The position numbers and the translations under genes were made by a program. This document shows, piece by piece, positions 1-13,000 of a stretch of 64,000 nt of DNA (position 1 is its first letter; each line of letters opens with the position of its first letter). Origin of the DNA: Aquila chrysaetos chrysaetos (lineage: Eukaryota > Chordata > Aves > Accipitriformes > Accipitridae); the NCBI RefSeq assembly GCF_900496995.4, contig NC_044008.1, positions 4,440,453 through 4,504,452 of the forward strand, given 5' to 3'. Below the pieces are notes generated by a model. The model worked only from the letters and a program-made list of their open reading frames with translations. It did no database searches and was not told the DNA's origin.

Positions 1-3000
1 CTTTTGTTTGCACATCAGAATTGATAAAAGGTGTGTGCCACTTGTATCCCGGGTGGTGCTTCAGTTTTGTGCTCATTCCTATCACATATGCTCTGGTAAT
101 TCACTAGAACCACCCTTTAAGATCAGGCATCTGAGAATTTTTCCCACCCTGTAAAGTTTCAATGCATAGAAACTTTGCATTATCTAGTCTGATGGGCTAT
201 ATCTGGACTTGATTATCACATGTTATTAAATCCAACCGGCAATTCTGTCCCAGAAACAGCTCTTGGAACAATTAAAGGAAGTTTCAGCCTGTTTTAAAAG
301 TGACTTTGTACAAAAAAGCTTTTATCCCAGGCCACTGATATGGTACAATGAGGTTAATTAATGACTCCTATTATTTCACATTTGCATATTTGAATAGATC
401 TCCCAAGTCTCATCCCCCAAGTTTGTAATGTCTGTGTATCTGCAGGTTCCCCATAGGTAAGATCAAGTCTCACTCATTTGCAGAGCAGCGCCAAGACACA
501 TCAGTTCTGATGTACCAAATCGCATTGTAAGCATCTCTATATGATGATGGAGGAGTGACAGAGAAAGGGAGGGACTGAGATGTGTGCAGGAAAACAGGAG
601 AACACAAGGAGGGAGCAGAGAGCAAGTACTTCCTCGGGGCATGAGATTTCACCTATCTGGTCAAAGAGGTTCTCAATATCACCCAAGTGTTTTGATCACC
701 TGGCTGTCAGAGAAAAGGACTTAGGGGAAATGGTGGTAGAAAAGATGGATTCACCTTAATCACAGAGAAAGAGTGCATAATTTTCTGGGTGCCTGCAAAA
801 AGTCTGCAGGAGAGCAGGCGTGCAAAGTTCTTTTAGGTATGTCCATGTAACACACCGTCTGCTGGTGTGAAGCGATGGGACCATGGCTGGGCAGGGCTCA
901 CTACAAGGTCCTGAGCCTTTAGGGGCCCCTGCTCAAAGGCACCTTCCCAGGCTCAGCCTGGTGCTGGGGCTCTGTTTCCCCATCCCCTGGCCTCACAGAC
1001 CAGTATTATCTGCACTGGAAAAGTACCTGCATGAGAAAGCCAACTATGTACCAGCTGGCCAGAAAAGTGGGGCACTGCCAGATTAAATCTTGCCCAGTGA
1101 ACCTGTATGTATGAAAAAGGTGCTCCTAGCAATTTTCGTACATATCATTCTATGTAATTTCTACCATGCTGTCACCTAGGTGCCTGGTTTTTGACCTAGA
1201 CCTGCACTAGACATTTGCAAGAGAAACCAGGTGACATTTGGCCAGATTTGAAGCAATGACAGATTCGCTGCTGGTTACAAAATATGTATGTTTTAACTGT
1301 TGTTTGTGAAAACTGCAAGATTAGGGACCATGGTTTTGAAAACAGTGATAAGATTGACCATGTACTATTATTTTGTTTGTTATGTGATCTGTTTTGAGGC
1401 ATAACTAGGAATTCCCACTATGGACCAGGTCCCCCTGGACATATCTACACCAGTATAGATACACACTCCATGTATAGGCATGTAGATAAAAACCGGTCAA
1501 ATATGCTGGGAACATTGTTGGCCACTGTCCATGTTTGTGAAATGTTAGAAGATTCCCTAGCATAAATTTGGCCTATTTCTACTAAGAGTTGCCCCCGAAC
1601 CATTCCCACATTTGGCAATTAGTCCAGTCCAGGGACCATTCCCAGCTGGCAGTCTGCTCACAGCCTTGCTTTGGCGGCTGGCAGGTCAGTAGCCCAGAGC
1701 CAAGCCACAACATGCCAGGTGGTCCCAGTACATGGGAGCATCCCCTGGCATACTTAGATTATTAGTGTTGATGGTTTTAACCCCAGTGCACTGGAAAGGT
1801 GGGAAGCTCTATAATCCAGATGGAAAACAGGAGAGGAGAGGTTGATACAGGAACAGGGAAAATGCAAAAAATAGCAGTGCTCTTTTGGGAATGACCTTGT
1901 ATCCATCCTCATTTCTTTGCATCGTTTCAGGCTTTCTAACCTGTCTCATTCTCTGTCCAGAAATCTTACCCTATGAGAAATCTGTGATAAACTGATCCAT
2001 TTTCCTAATCAACCTCTTCTGCTGCAATCTGGTTTCGCCACCACATCTGCAGGCAGTTTTGCTCACTGCAGCCAGGCAGAGTTTTGCCCTGCCTGCAGAC
2101 ACCTCGCATGGCAGAACGGTGCTGGGAAACCGTGCTCGCCTCTGCAGAGCTCACCCAGCAAGTGCAGAGGCAAAAATCCGCTCCCCCCGATGAGTGGAAA
2201 GGAGGTTTTGCACTGACATTACCAGCTGTGTTGCCCACCAGGCCATGCCAGTGTGGGAGAAGATAATGCAGCTGGAGAGTAGTTGTAAAAGCCTCCCCTT
2301 TCATTCCCAGCCACATGGATTGCGCACTGGGTTGGAATGACCCTCAATTATTTCTAACCTAGGGACAGGGCAGGTTGCAATTACACGTCTTTAAAAAAAA
2401 ATAAATCTCTCTGACGGTCTTGCTTCAGCTGAGATTTTTCCAACCAGGTTTGCTGAAGAGCTGTCACCAATTTCCCAGGACAGAGTTAACAACAACTGTT
2501 ACTGGATGGGTTTTGGCTTAATGAGGTAATTCAGTGGTGGAGGCTGGTGCCGACCAGATATATCCATGAGGACAATCTATCAATCTGTGGCAAGGAGACA
2601 ATTTCCATCGATGAAGGCGTTTGATGCCACACTGGCCTCAAGGAGAGGGATAAAGGGGTTTGGAGAGATGTTGAGGGTAAGGGTATGCGAATTGGGGAGG
2701 ATGAGCAGAAAGGGGACTGGCTGCTGCAAGACAAGGGAGCATCTGATCACCTAATGCTGATAGGGGCTGGGACCCCCCTTAGTGCAGTACAGCAAAACTT
2801 GAAGGTTTTGCTTCCAACCTGCTCAGTGTCCCTCACTTAATGTGAGTCTTACCACTGGCTTCTGCTGAAGCCAGGGTTTTCTAGTCATTTTAAGACTGCA
2901 GGACAGAGATGACAGCCTTTTCCCGTGTTGTGACCCCTGGTGTCATGCTCACCTGTGATATTAGCAGCTAGGAAAAAGGAGGAAGGCAGTGTTTTATCTT

Positions 3001-6000
3001 CCAGGAGTTTGTGGTGTTATTAGTTCGGCTTGTCCTGTAAATAAATTGTAGTAGCCCCAGCCGTGCAGCTCTTGCACAGGCAGCACAGAGGAGGCCTGAG
3101 GGGGGAAAAAAAGTCAATTGTGGCCCTCCTGTATTAGAATGCATCATTCTGTAACGGTTCAGAGGGGTGTGAGCACCCTGTTGTCCTGCCCTGAGCAGGG
3201 GTGGCAGCTCTCGCTCCGCCGATCTCTCTCAGAGGGGATCTGGGAGGATGCGTGATTCCCACACTGTGGGACTGAGGGGCGATCACCTCCCCTCATCCAG
3301 CTTCAGGCTTCTTTGCAGGGAATGATGTTAGGGCTGGCAATTATTGGTATGGCCTCTCAGCAGCAGGAAATTAGCTATGATTGCCAGAACATTTTATTTA
3401 AGCAATGGGTGTCAGATGGAAATGACTTTCTTTCATGCCCAACTTCAACTGGATTCAGCATCTGTACAAGCGAAGCAGATTTATATAATACTCAGACACC
3501 TTCAGTACTCAGGAATCACGGTTCCAGGTGTAAAAATACCCCAGATTTACTACGTCATAGCAATTACTGTCAAATAAGTACCGTGGATATTCACTCTAAT
3601 TTCAAGACATGCTCACAATTGATATTCTTTTGCATTTACCTTCCACGTGTATTTCAGCACCTGAGTTTGCTGGCAGAAAGTTCCACCCAAATAGCTAATT
3701 AAAGCAACTCATTAGGAAAGCAGGTTTCAGATTTGCAAGCACAAAATACAGCATGCTGGAAGTATGCTCTAAGTATAACAGTCACACAGGTGGGCACAAT
3801 AAAAACCGCTGTGACCTACCTCAGTAGGGCTCACAGTCTCACAAGGATGGCCAGCCAGCAGTCACAAATCTGCTTGGTCGCCTACAGCAACAAAATATCT
3901 CCTTAACTTCCTCATTTTCTCAGCCAAAAACTTTGCTAAAAAGCTTTGCCCAGAAGATCATGAAGTTAGAGCTATTTCTAACCAAATGGCATCAGATCAC
4001 AATTCATGTGACCTACACCTACAGTCAGCTTGAGTTTGTGACAGTTGGAAAGGGTTGCTTGTGGAAGAACTGCAAATGATTCATGGGAATTAGGCAATAA
4101 CTGACCACCAGCTGGGATTCAAGTTTGAAGAAAAATCCCTATCTGCCGATCCAAGAACACAGAAAAACAGGAAAAGAAGCCATTTGAGAAGTTTATTGGT
4201 CACATGTTCTCTGGGTGGCTAGCACTGTCCTCCACGTTAGAGCAATTTGGTAAGGACCAGCTCCTTCCAGAAAACCTCTCCTCTTCCCTCTTCAGTATTC
4301 CGTGAACCTTTGAGGCTTTCATTGGCCAAAAGCAGAGATATGGAGTAATCTGGCAATACAAATACGCTTACTGACTTGCCAGCCCGTATTTGCTAACCGT
4401 CCAGTTGGTTGCTGCGAAGCAAAACTTGCAATAGCTGAGCTCTTACTGCCTTTGTCATGAGTGGGAACACTTCATCATGTCTGTGTGGCTGTGTCCATGA
4501 TAAGAAATTAAACAGCAAAAGACTTTCCTGGGCACTGGACTGCAATGGTTCAGTTACTAGAATGATTGGGTTTTTTTTAAATTTTTTAAAGCCTTGCTGG
4601 CTGGCATTCTTCCAGACAACTTCCATCATCCAAAACTTGGCATGGGTCAATGGGCAATTCAAAAGTCAGTTTTGATGGGACCTTTCTTGAGGGTGAACAG
4701 ACTGAGCTTGATGGAGACAGCTAGATTGTTTCATGGGACATCAGGACCATAGGAAGGACCCTGACCATAGTGATTTTCCTTGTAGGCACTCTTTTTCCTT
4801 CTGTCTATTAATTTTGTTTCAAATAGGCCCAGAAGTTGAATGGAGCACAAAGAAAGAGATAAGGAGAGAAGAAATCACAGAACAGGACTGTAAGCCTTAT
4901 TTAGCTAGAAAAGGAGGAGCAAAATGAAGACTGAAATCCTTCCTTTACTCTAACTGGTTTCAATATGGTATCTGGGGTGCTAGTTTTATGGGCACATTGC
5001 ATTTCATGAAGTCTGCTGAACATTTCTGCAAAACCATCCTGTTGAATCTGAGGAGTCCTTAAGTCTGGGCTATGTCCTAACTTCAGCTCAGGTGCCTGAA
5101 CTTTAATTGCTTTTTTCTCTTGACTGTACAGGATGGCCGAGTCTGTTAGACTTGTGGTTTAGGTGGCTGTAATCACTTACCAGTGATTTCACACTGGACG
5201 TGTAGTAGTCATGTTGATAGAGTTAGATCACAGTGTTTGACTTTAGGAGATAGGTAATTATCCAAGTAACTGAAGTTAGATTTGGGATCAGGGTGCTGTC
5301 CTGAACTGGAGTCATAGTCCCTGTAAGCCATCACGGGTTTAAGTCACATGCCTAGCTGGGGTTTTCCTATTTGTCTCTGCCTTGCATGGGAACTGCTATA
5401 GGTTGTGCTAGGAGAAGTGAAAGCAATAATTTGTCAAAGCTTTTTCTTGCAGGTTTATTCTGATAAAGATGAAAAACAGCTCTTGAAATAAACTGAAAAT
5501 AGAAAAAAAAAAAGACTCCATCCCCTTTGTGAGTCAGAGAGCAACAGCCTTGAGGGAAAGGACATGATTTGTTTCCTTGGGGAGGTGTGACAGGAGCGCA
5601 AAGTAAAAGGTGACAAATTGAGGCAACAAATGCTCTTTTTCTGTGGGTGCATCCCTTGAACCACCAGGATCTGCTGGACTTGGCCTGTCTCCTCACATCA
5701 TTTTAAGCACATGTATTGCCTTCTCATAAAAGGACTCTAACTGGACATCCCAACCTTATGTGCTAGTTGTAACCACACCAGTGACCAAGGAGCTCCTTCT
5801 TCCCCAAATAAATGGTTTTGTCAAACCCTCTGGGATTGGAGAGGTGCGATCATAATGGTGTTATACTGGAAATAGTCTAATTTGACATCATGGGCAAAGA
5901 TCACCCACCACTCCTGTCCTGGCCGCTATCTGTTGGCCCCTTCTTTCCCTTGTCGGGAAGGCACTGACACAGCAGTGTGTTGAGGAGAAGGAGGTGATGG

Positions 6001-8655
6001 TAGATGGGTGTTGCTGGATCTGTCCTTTCCTATGCAAAGGGATTAAGGAGGGAGCTATTTAGAGCCAGTATAGTAGCACTGAATATGGTTGAGACTAGTC
6101 TCCTTGAAGGCTTTCTCTGAAATTGTACTGGAAACGGATTGATTACGAGCCAACTCTGTCTTGGAGAGCCTTCTTTCACGCCATTGTTTGGTGCTGAATT
6201 TGTCTGTTCTTCTTTTTGAATCTGACTCAACTATACAGAAGGATGATCTACTTGCAATGTTTTTTGTGTTTTTCTGTTTCAGAGAAAAAAATATCTGTGA
6301 ACTATGAAAAAAAAAAAGGCTGGTGCCATTGCCATGTGAATAAGTAGTTGTAGTTACAAGGAAGAGGAGTTCTGAGAAGACAGGACATCTCTCTGGAACA
6401 CAAGAACTAGAAAGTTCATAAGAAGTTATCTGCAAGACCAGACTTTAGAGCTGCAGGAACCTTCCCCTATTTACAAGCTCAGACTGACAATGAGCAATTC
6501 TCTGCAATTTTAGCTTGTTTAATACTTCTTATAATTTCATTCTGTTCTCAGTCTGAGGACAACAACTTCAGGAGAGACAAAAGCCATAGTGAAAGTACAC
6601 CTGTACCAAGCCTCAAATCACTATCCAGCAAAACACTATGGGGAAGCTTACAGCAGACATGAGTCTTGGATTTAGGTTTACCTCTGTGCTCAGGCGGGGC
6701 TGCAAATAAAACCAAGAGTTTTTAATAGCTGAACACTGGGAATTCATTAGATGAAGATATAGCACATAGTTACTCCTGTAAATAGAGCGTTCCCTTTAAC
6801 AAGAAGAAATGTCATTTCCAGTTTTTGGCTGAATAGGGCTGCCTAGAAATGAAGTGTGTTATGGACCCAGAACCAGTGAATGAGGGGAAGATTTACAGTG
6901 AGACCATCGCCCAACAAGGCTAATAAAGTGCAAATGAAGACAGCTGTTGCGAAAGAATAGGCTACAAAGATAAACGATGAGATGGCTGCACAAAGCACTC
7001 CTCAAATAGCTGTGAGTGACAAATGAGTTGGTGACAATTAAAAGTCTCTGCACAGACAATTCTTGAACAGAAGATGCTGTGGGTTTTTTTTTTCTCCTCA
7101 GTATTTCAATTTCTTAGCTGGCTCCAGAGCTCCAACAACCAGATGCTGGACATGTCCTTGCATACATTAGTTACCATGTACAGAAAAGTGAAAAACATTA
7201 TTTCTTTAGTTCCAGTTATGTCTAGAGAGTCAATCCAAGACTATTCTGAGTTTTTGTAGATGTACAGGCATGGAGAGACTAGATCTGTGCCGAAAAGCTT
7301 AAGGTGATTACATTTTGCCATATCATCTAAGGTGTCTTCGGGTTTCCAGCTTCCACTTAAAGGAAGTTAAGCATCTCAATATCCTGGAAACACAAGGCAA
7401 TGAGTTACAGTCTGATACCTAAATTCTACCTAATTACATGAAACTAGTCTTTCAGACCAGATAGCATCTCTGAAGACTTTGAAACACCACTGGGAAACAC
7501 TAGACATATGGGCTGAGGAGGACTTAGGCTGTCTAATTCTGTCTTGAGTGACTTTGATCCTGTTTTTACCTGTGGGCCTGGATGTCTAGAGGATTCAGTG
7601 GTGGGTTTTGTGGGTCACAGGCTCTTCCATTGCCTAAGCACTGCTGGAAACCCATCTGCAACAAGCCAGCCAAGCATGGGGAAGGCAAGAGACACATGAG
7701 AAGGGATGTGGTTCATAAGAAGTCAGATGTCATTTTGAGTTCTCATGTGTGTTTCCTTGGTTGGGTTAAAATCTGGCTGTGATCTTTTGTGCATCGCTAA
7801 GGTGTCCTGTTGCTTTTCCATCACTGCACATGGTTTTTGCTAGTCTTTGATTTTCTCTGCATCTTCAGAATTTGTTTACAGACATCCACATTTAATGAGA
7901 TTAAAAGAAAATACTGAATAATTCATTCTGAATGAAGAATTGAACTGCAGTGACCTTTATGTTAATAAAAGTGCCCCTTTCCTATGTGCAAATACTTTAG
8001 CCTTTGCAAAGCAGGGAATTCACTGCATCTGTTGAATTCACAAGTGGCTTTTTTTGTTTCTGTTTGTTTTGTTTTAAATAACTGCCTAATAGCTGGAACC
8101 GGCATTGTGTTTCTCCTGCTGACTCACTGGTTTCCAAAAGCTCTGCAATGAGTGTGACATCTTTAAACACCACAGAATATACTGTTTCCTTTCAACCAGG
8201 CATAATCTGCAATGATTCAACTCACGTAAAAGAACCATGTGGGTAGAAGTATCCCAACTGAATACGTCACCCTCCATACCTCCAGCCTCTGTGCCTTGCA
8301 CCCCATGTGCTATGCCATTCAAATACTATTTACTATGGCAATCCATAAAAAGACTTTGCCTTTGTTTCAAAAATCATGTAATGAACGTGGAATTTGGCTG
8401 AGGCAAAATAGTCCATGCTCATTAAAGTGAATAATTCCAATTCTTGCCTCTACTATGATACAAAGTGTATTGACACTAACGATAAAGCAGTTACGTAGGG
8501 TAACCCGTATAGGGTAGCACTTGGAGTTATGAAAGAGTGTAAGGCCAAAAATCCATGCACTAAGAAGTCCTTAAATCACTGCCTGGTAAAAAGTATCTAG
8601 ATCTGAACATTGTGCAGGGATAAGAATTCAGAGAGAGTAGAGCTTAATTCTGTGA
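1..8655. other. Intergenic sequence downstream of PRKCQ, no gene seen
   Basis: Mostly unique AT-leaning sequence. The reading frames here are short, show no recognisable protein and have no coherent exon structure. Short homopolymers occur (for example an A run near 5502-5513). In mammals PFKFB3 is the neighbour on this side; I looked for its exons on the plus strand and recognised none. Confidence 0.6.
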
Positions 8656-8895
8656 TTCTGCCATTTGTTATCTAATTTAGGCCAAGCCTCTCCATTGTGG
8701 TCAACATCAGTTCCTCATCTGTAAAACGAGGACAGTATCATGTCATTTTTTTGTAAGCTTAGACCAAGCTCTTCAGGAAGGAGGTAATTTTTCATCCGTG
8801 CATCTAAAGAGTTGAACACAAGAGGGCTTTTCTTCTGGGTGAGATTTCTAGACAGTGCTGCAAAATAAATAATCTGTGAGCGTTCTTGTGTTGAT
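8656..8895 (+). repeat. Ancient MIR-like (CORE-SINE type) fragment
   Basis: The stretch around 8710-8745 (cctcatctgtaaaacgagg) matches the well-known MIR segment cctcatctgtaaaatgggg, in forward orientation. The following part (tgtaagcttag and ctcttcaggaagg, ending near caaaataaataat) resembles the tail of old amniote SINEs found in birds and reptiles. It is strongly diverged; the family name is tentative. Confidence 0.45.
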
Positions 8896-9096
8896 GTGCA
8901 AAACCTTTTTATTTGCTTTTTCGAGACTGTTTGAGTGTTTACTTGTAAGAATGTCTGCGGAAAGTTAAGTTGTCAGGAGAATTGGTGAGAATAAATATTC
9001 ATGAGAATACTCTCGCTGCAAAAGCTTTTGTGGCCATCTGTAAAAGCTTTTTTATTATTCAAACAATGCTGAGCTTTTTGCAGATAATTTGCCAAC

Positions 9097-9148
9097 AAAA
9101 AAAAAAAAAAAGGAAAGTGGGTTTTTTTCTCCTTTTTTTTTTTTTTTT
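9097..9148. repeat. A15 and T16 tracts in inverted arrangement
   Basis: A run of 15 A at 9097-9111 is followed 21 bases later by 16 T at 9133-9148. The two tracts could pair as a hairpin. They also generate lysine- and phenylalanine-rich false reading frames on both strands. Confidence 0.85.
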
Positions 9149-10024
9149 GAGACAGCTGATGCTGTAGTGGCACAGTCATCATCGCTGGTGTGTGATTTAA
9201 TATCCAACATGTGGCACAAATAGCCAGGAAGGAGTAATGAGAACACTACTGTCCTGCTACGAAAGAGGCAAAAATATGTTTACACCAACTATTTTGAATA
9301 AAGAACAAATTAGTAAAACTACCACCTGTTTGTGAATAATTAAGGCAAACAAACGAAAGATTCTCAATTTATCAAATAACTTGTTTATAGCAACAATTCC
9401 CTTTAATGTTGGTGTGATGCCTTAATGTTGTTACACAGCAGCCTTCTGCTCAAAAGGAGAAGTTTTCATTGTGGGAATTTCTTTCTCTTTTTTTTGATGT
9501 GAATCAGGAGTAACATGACTTAAACAGCTTTGCCTTTATTGGTCTTTTCATCTAATGTCTGTGGTTTTCATCACCATATTAGCAGAGTATCTCCAAAGCA
9601 CTATAGCTCTATACTTACTTACCATACCTCCTTTTTAAAGAAGACTTGTCATCTCTTTTTTATAGGAAAGGAAGTCTGCAGAGGTAATATTTGCCCTTTG
9701 CTAAGATCACCCTGGAAATCTGTGACAAATCTGGAAAATGGAATTCTACCCAAATCCCTCCTGTATTGTAATTGTCACAAAACCATCTTTTCTGTTCATT
9801 CTATTCCTTATTTACTTTATGTTTGGAGCTGAAAGAGAGGAAAAATTGGGAGGATCCCTCTGTTCTTAGACATTTTTCCTGTTCAAGGACTTCTCACCAT
9901 GGTTGGAGAGATGTTTCTGCATTATGAGGGCTATTGATCCGACCCAACTATGAGTTTTCTCATTATTTTTTTTCCTATTCTACAAGTGTGTCACTAAAAA
10001 TGACTGAAACATTTGGTGCGCTAT

Positions 10025-10095
10025 TAAACTCCATACCATCCTTCGGCAGTGAGTTCCACAAGTTAGTCATTCACTGCATGCAAAGTTGCTTCAAA
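10025..10095 (+). repeat. Possible ancient amniote repeat fragment
   Basis: The phrase ccatccttcggcagtgagt, with ttccacaagtta directly after it, resembles a repeat segment (ctggcagtgagttccacagg) that I recognise from bird and reptile genomes. I cannot name the family, and the match is short. Confidence 0.3.
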
Positions 10096-13000
10096 TTTTT
10101 TAATTGTGGGTTTGTTTGGGTCTTTTTGTTTTGCTTATAAGAGTGTGTAGGAATTCTTGCTTCGCTTGCTTCTTGATCTGTATTCCAGCCTGTCCATATC
10201 TCAGATTCCTAGGTCGTGGCTTCTGCTGAAAGTCCTAGGGCCAGATATTTACCTCTGCATTGGAAGGGTAAATCTGCTTGAAACGGCAGTCTTTGGGATC
10301 TCTTACTTTAAGTGGGAATTTTTCCAAAGCACCTTTAATCTTTAAGAAATTTCAGCTGAAAACATCTCAACAGAATCTGTTTATGGTATTTCAGCTTCTC
10401 TGAAACCAGTCGTTGAAAACTTTCAAGAAGTCATAAGAGGAAAGGAGAGAGTTTCCTCCCAGCTCATTGTGCCAGGGTGGGTAGAAAGCAGGGAGCTGCT
10501 TCACGGTGCCCAACCCTACACTGTGGATGAAAATCAGGGCTCAGGACAAATGGCTCAGATTTTTCAGTCGTTAGGGGAGCCCCGTACGCTTTGAATCCCT
10601 GCTCTGTTGAGGCAGTTGTCTCTGGGGAGATGAAGGCAGTATGATCCCAGCATATTTCCTTCTGCAGCAGCAGTGATGACCACTCGAGGGAAGCAATGTC
10701 CTTCTGGGACAATTCTCCAGAATTTCAGGGGAAAGGGCCAGCCCTGCCATCAGTGTGGGTGCACGTCCTTGTGCGCCCGCTTGAGTGACTGCGGACGTGG
10801 CTGTTCTGCTGAACCATCTCTCGGCTGTCCCCAGGAAAATTCTGTCTTCTCCCAAACAAATAGTTTGCAAGACCCCCTTTTTTGCAAAAATATCCTGTTC
10901 CCCAGCTTGAGCTATCATTATCAATTTGAACACTTCTCATGGACTGACTCAGTCTCTGCTGCAGACTTTGTCCTGATTCTGATTGATCAGCATAGAGAGA
11001 AATCAGGAAAGCATTGCATTTACACCAGTGGTAATAGCAGCCCAAGCTCAAAATAATTTTTCTTTCTCCAAATCTCCTTTTTGTTGCCTAACCTTAAAAT
11101 TTTAGTCTTTCTCTCTCCCTGACATGACCATTCAGAGTCATGACTGTTCGGAGTAGCCAGGTACTGTGTGGTTAGTGGATGCAGGGACAGACAGATTTTG
11201 AGCATGGACTTCACAATGCTCTCAGTTCAGAGGACTTCATACATATCAAACCTGAACCAAAATCAATAAGGATACATTCCATTCATGGCCTTATACCATA
11301 CCCTGTGTTAGACCCTAATTTGAATGTCACATGCAACAGAGTGAGCTTGGGCCCAGACTTTGAATTTATGATAAAAAATAAATTTCCCTCTCTACTCTAA
11401 ATGAAACTGGCTTGCACTCTGCAGCTCCTGTCCTCCTGCTCTCTCTCCCTCATCAGTTCTCTTTTCCCTTTCACACATCAGCTGCAAACATCTCGTTTGG
11501 CTGGGATGTTGAAGGCAGGCTCATCTCTAGCAGTTCCAGACTGTTAATTCAATCAGCTCTTATATCAGCACTAACATAAGTAAGTGAAAAAGGCTTTTGA
11601 ATTTCATCACCTTGTTAAAAACTCAGATAGATTTCTGGAAGGATTATTTGATTTGCTTCACTAGGTTTTATAAAGGTTTGTACACAGCATTTAAACTATT
11701 ATTATTTACTTTTAACAAGCTATTTATGTCCTATTCTCAACTGCATAATCAATACTGCTCTCCCATCTGTTCAGAGATCCTGACATCATCAAATTTCAAT
11801 TCTCCGCTGACTGAGTAAAAAGGAAGGAATAATTCAAACACAGTGAGTGAATGAGAGAAAAACAGCCCAAGAGAGACTGATATGAACTAAATCTCCATGT
11901 CCAGAGATGGCCACGCATTCAGGAATTGTGGCTCCAAGTCCTAAACTTGCTGAGGACATTGCTGAGAGCATTGAAGGAAGATGCTATGCTTGGGTGTAGA
12001 TTACAGTGACTTCTATCCTGGACAAGAAGAATATTTTGATAGCCACTAATGCTGCTTGAATGAGTTTTCTTTCGAATTAATTTATTGAGACTTCTGGAGG
12101 TTTTTTGGCTTTGCCCTGGAGGAGACCAAGGGGCTTCACCTGGGCATTTCCAGGCCCTCTTCTGCATGGCTGGCACAAAGTAACTTCTGAAATTGTTTTG
12201 GCTAGATGAAATCACCCCTCTGTATGATGAAAGGTGAGAGGAGGATGAACATCTGCATGCGCAGAAGGATGCAGAAGTGCAGATGGGTGATCCAAAGGGA
12301 AGAGGTCCCAGTCCATTGCTGCCCTGCCATTGTCAAGGCCTCAGGAGATACCCAAAACGATGGGGACCAAAGGATTCTGGCTTAACTTACAGCAGTGTAA
12401 ATCTGGAATAACAATGCTGAAGTTTTCAGATGAGGTCACTTCAGGATGGGCTGACTTCTCCTTTTTCAGAGATTGCAGGCCCAAGTAATATCTTCAGCCT
12501 GTTGGCGTGATCACCAGAAACAGCCAGAGACAGCACAGAGATCACAGCAGCTGAGTTTACTTCACAGCATTTTTGGTGCTTGCTATCCAGCTAATAAATA
12601 CTTAGCACTGTTGCGGGGGTGCTTAGTCAGCCCACATGGACTATAAAGTCCATGCAGTCACTCTGCTGCCTCTACGGCTTACAGTTTAATTAGTGCAGGT
12701 TGTGATCTTGTTCTGATCTCACCTGGAAGGGGACTCATGTCCCCTAACTTGAAGCGATTTGACTTTAGGCCCTGACATGGGAGACAGCTCTCCTGGTCCT
12801 GTGATAGTCAATGGAGACCTCATCAAAACAGCTGACGAAGTTTAGAGTACAAATTAGGAAGGTATCTACTTAAAGGTGAATTGACTTGTGTTATAAGTTT
12901 CTCTGACAGTAATAATTAGTCCTTAGTGACTACAGAGGGAATCGAGGTTGTACTTGTTCAGGTACAAACTTCTATACTACATACTTTGGTACACATATAA

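Noticed and set aside
4990..5060. Minus-strand sequence loosely resembling the end of the kinase tail
   Set aside because: Only scattered residues agree; the true last exon at 22294-22449 matches almost throughout.
8970..9246. Overlapping small frames rich in Lys and Phe on both strands
   Set aside because: They are produced by the A15 and T16 tracts.
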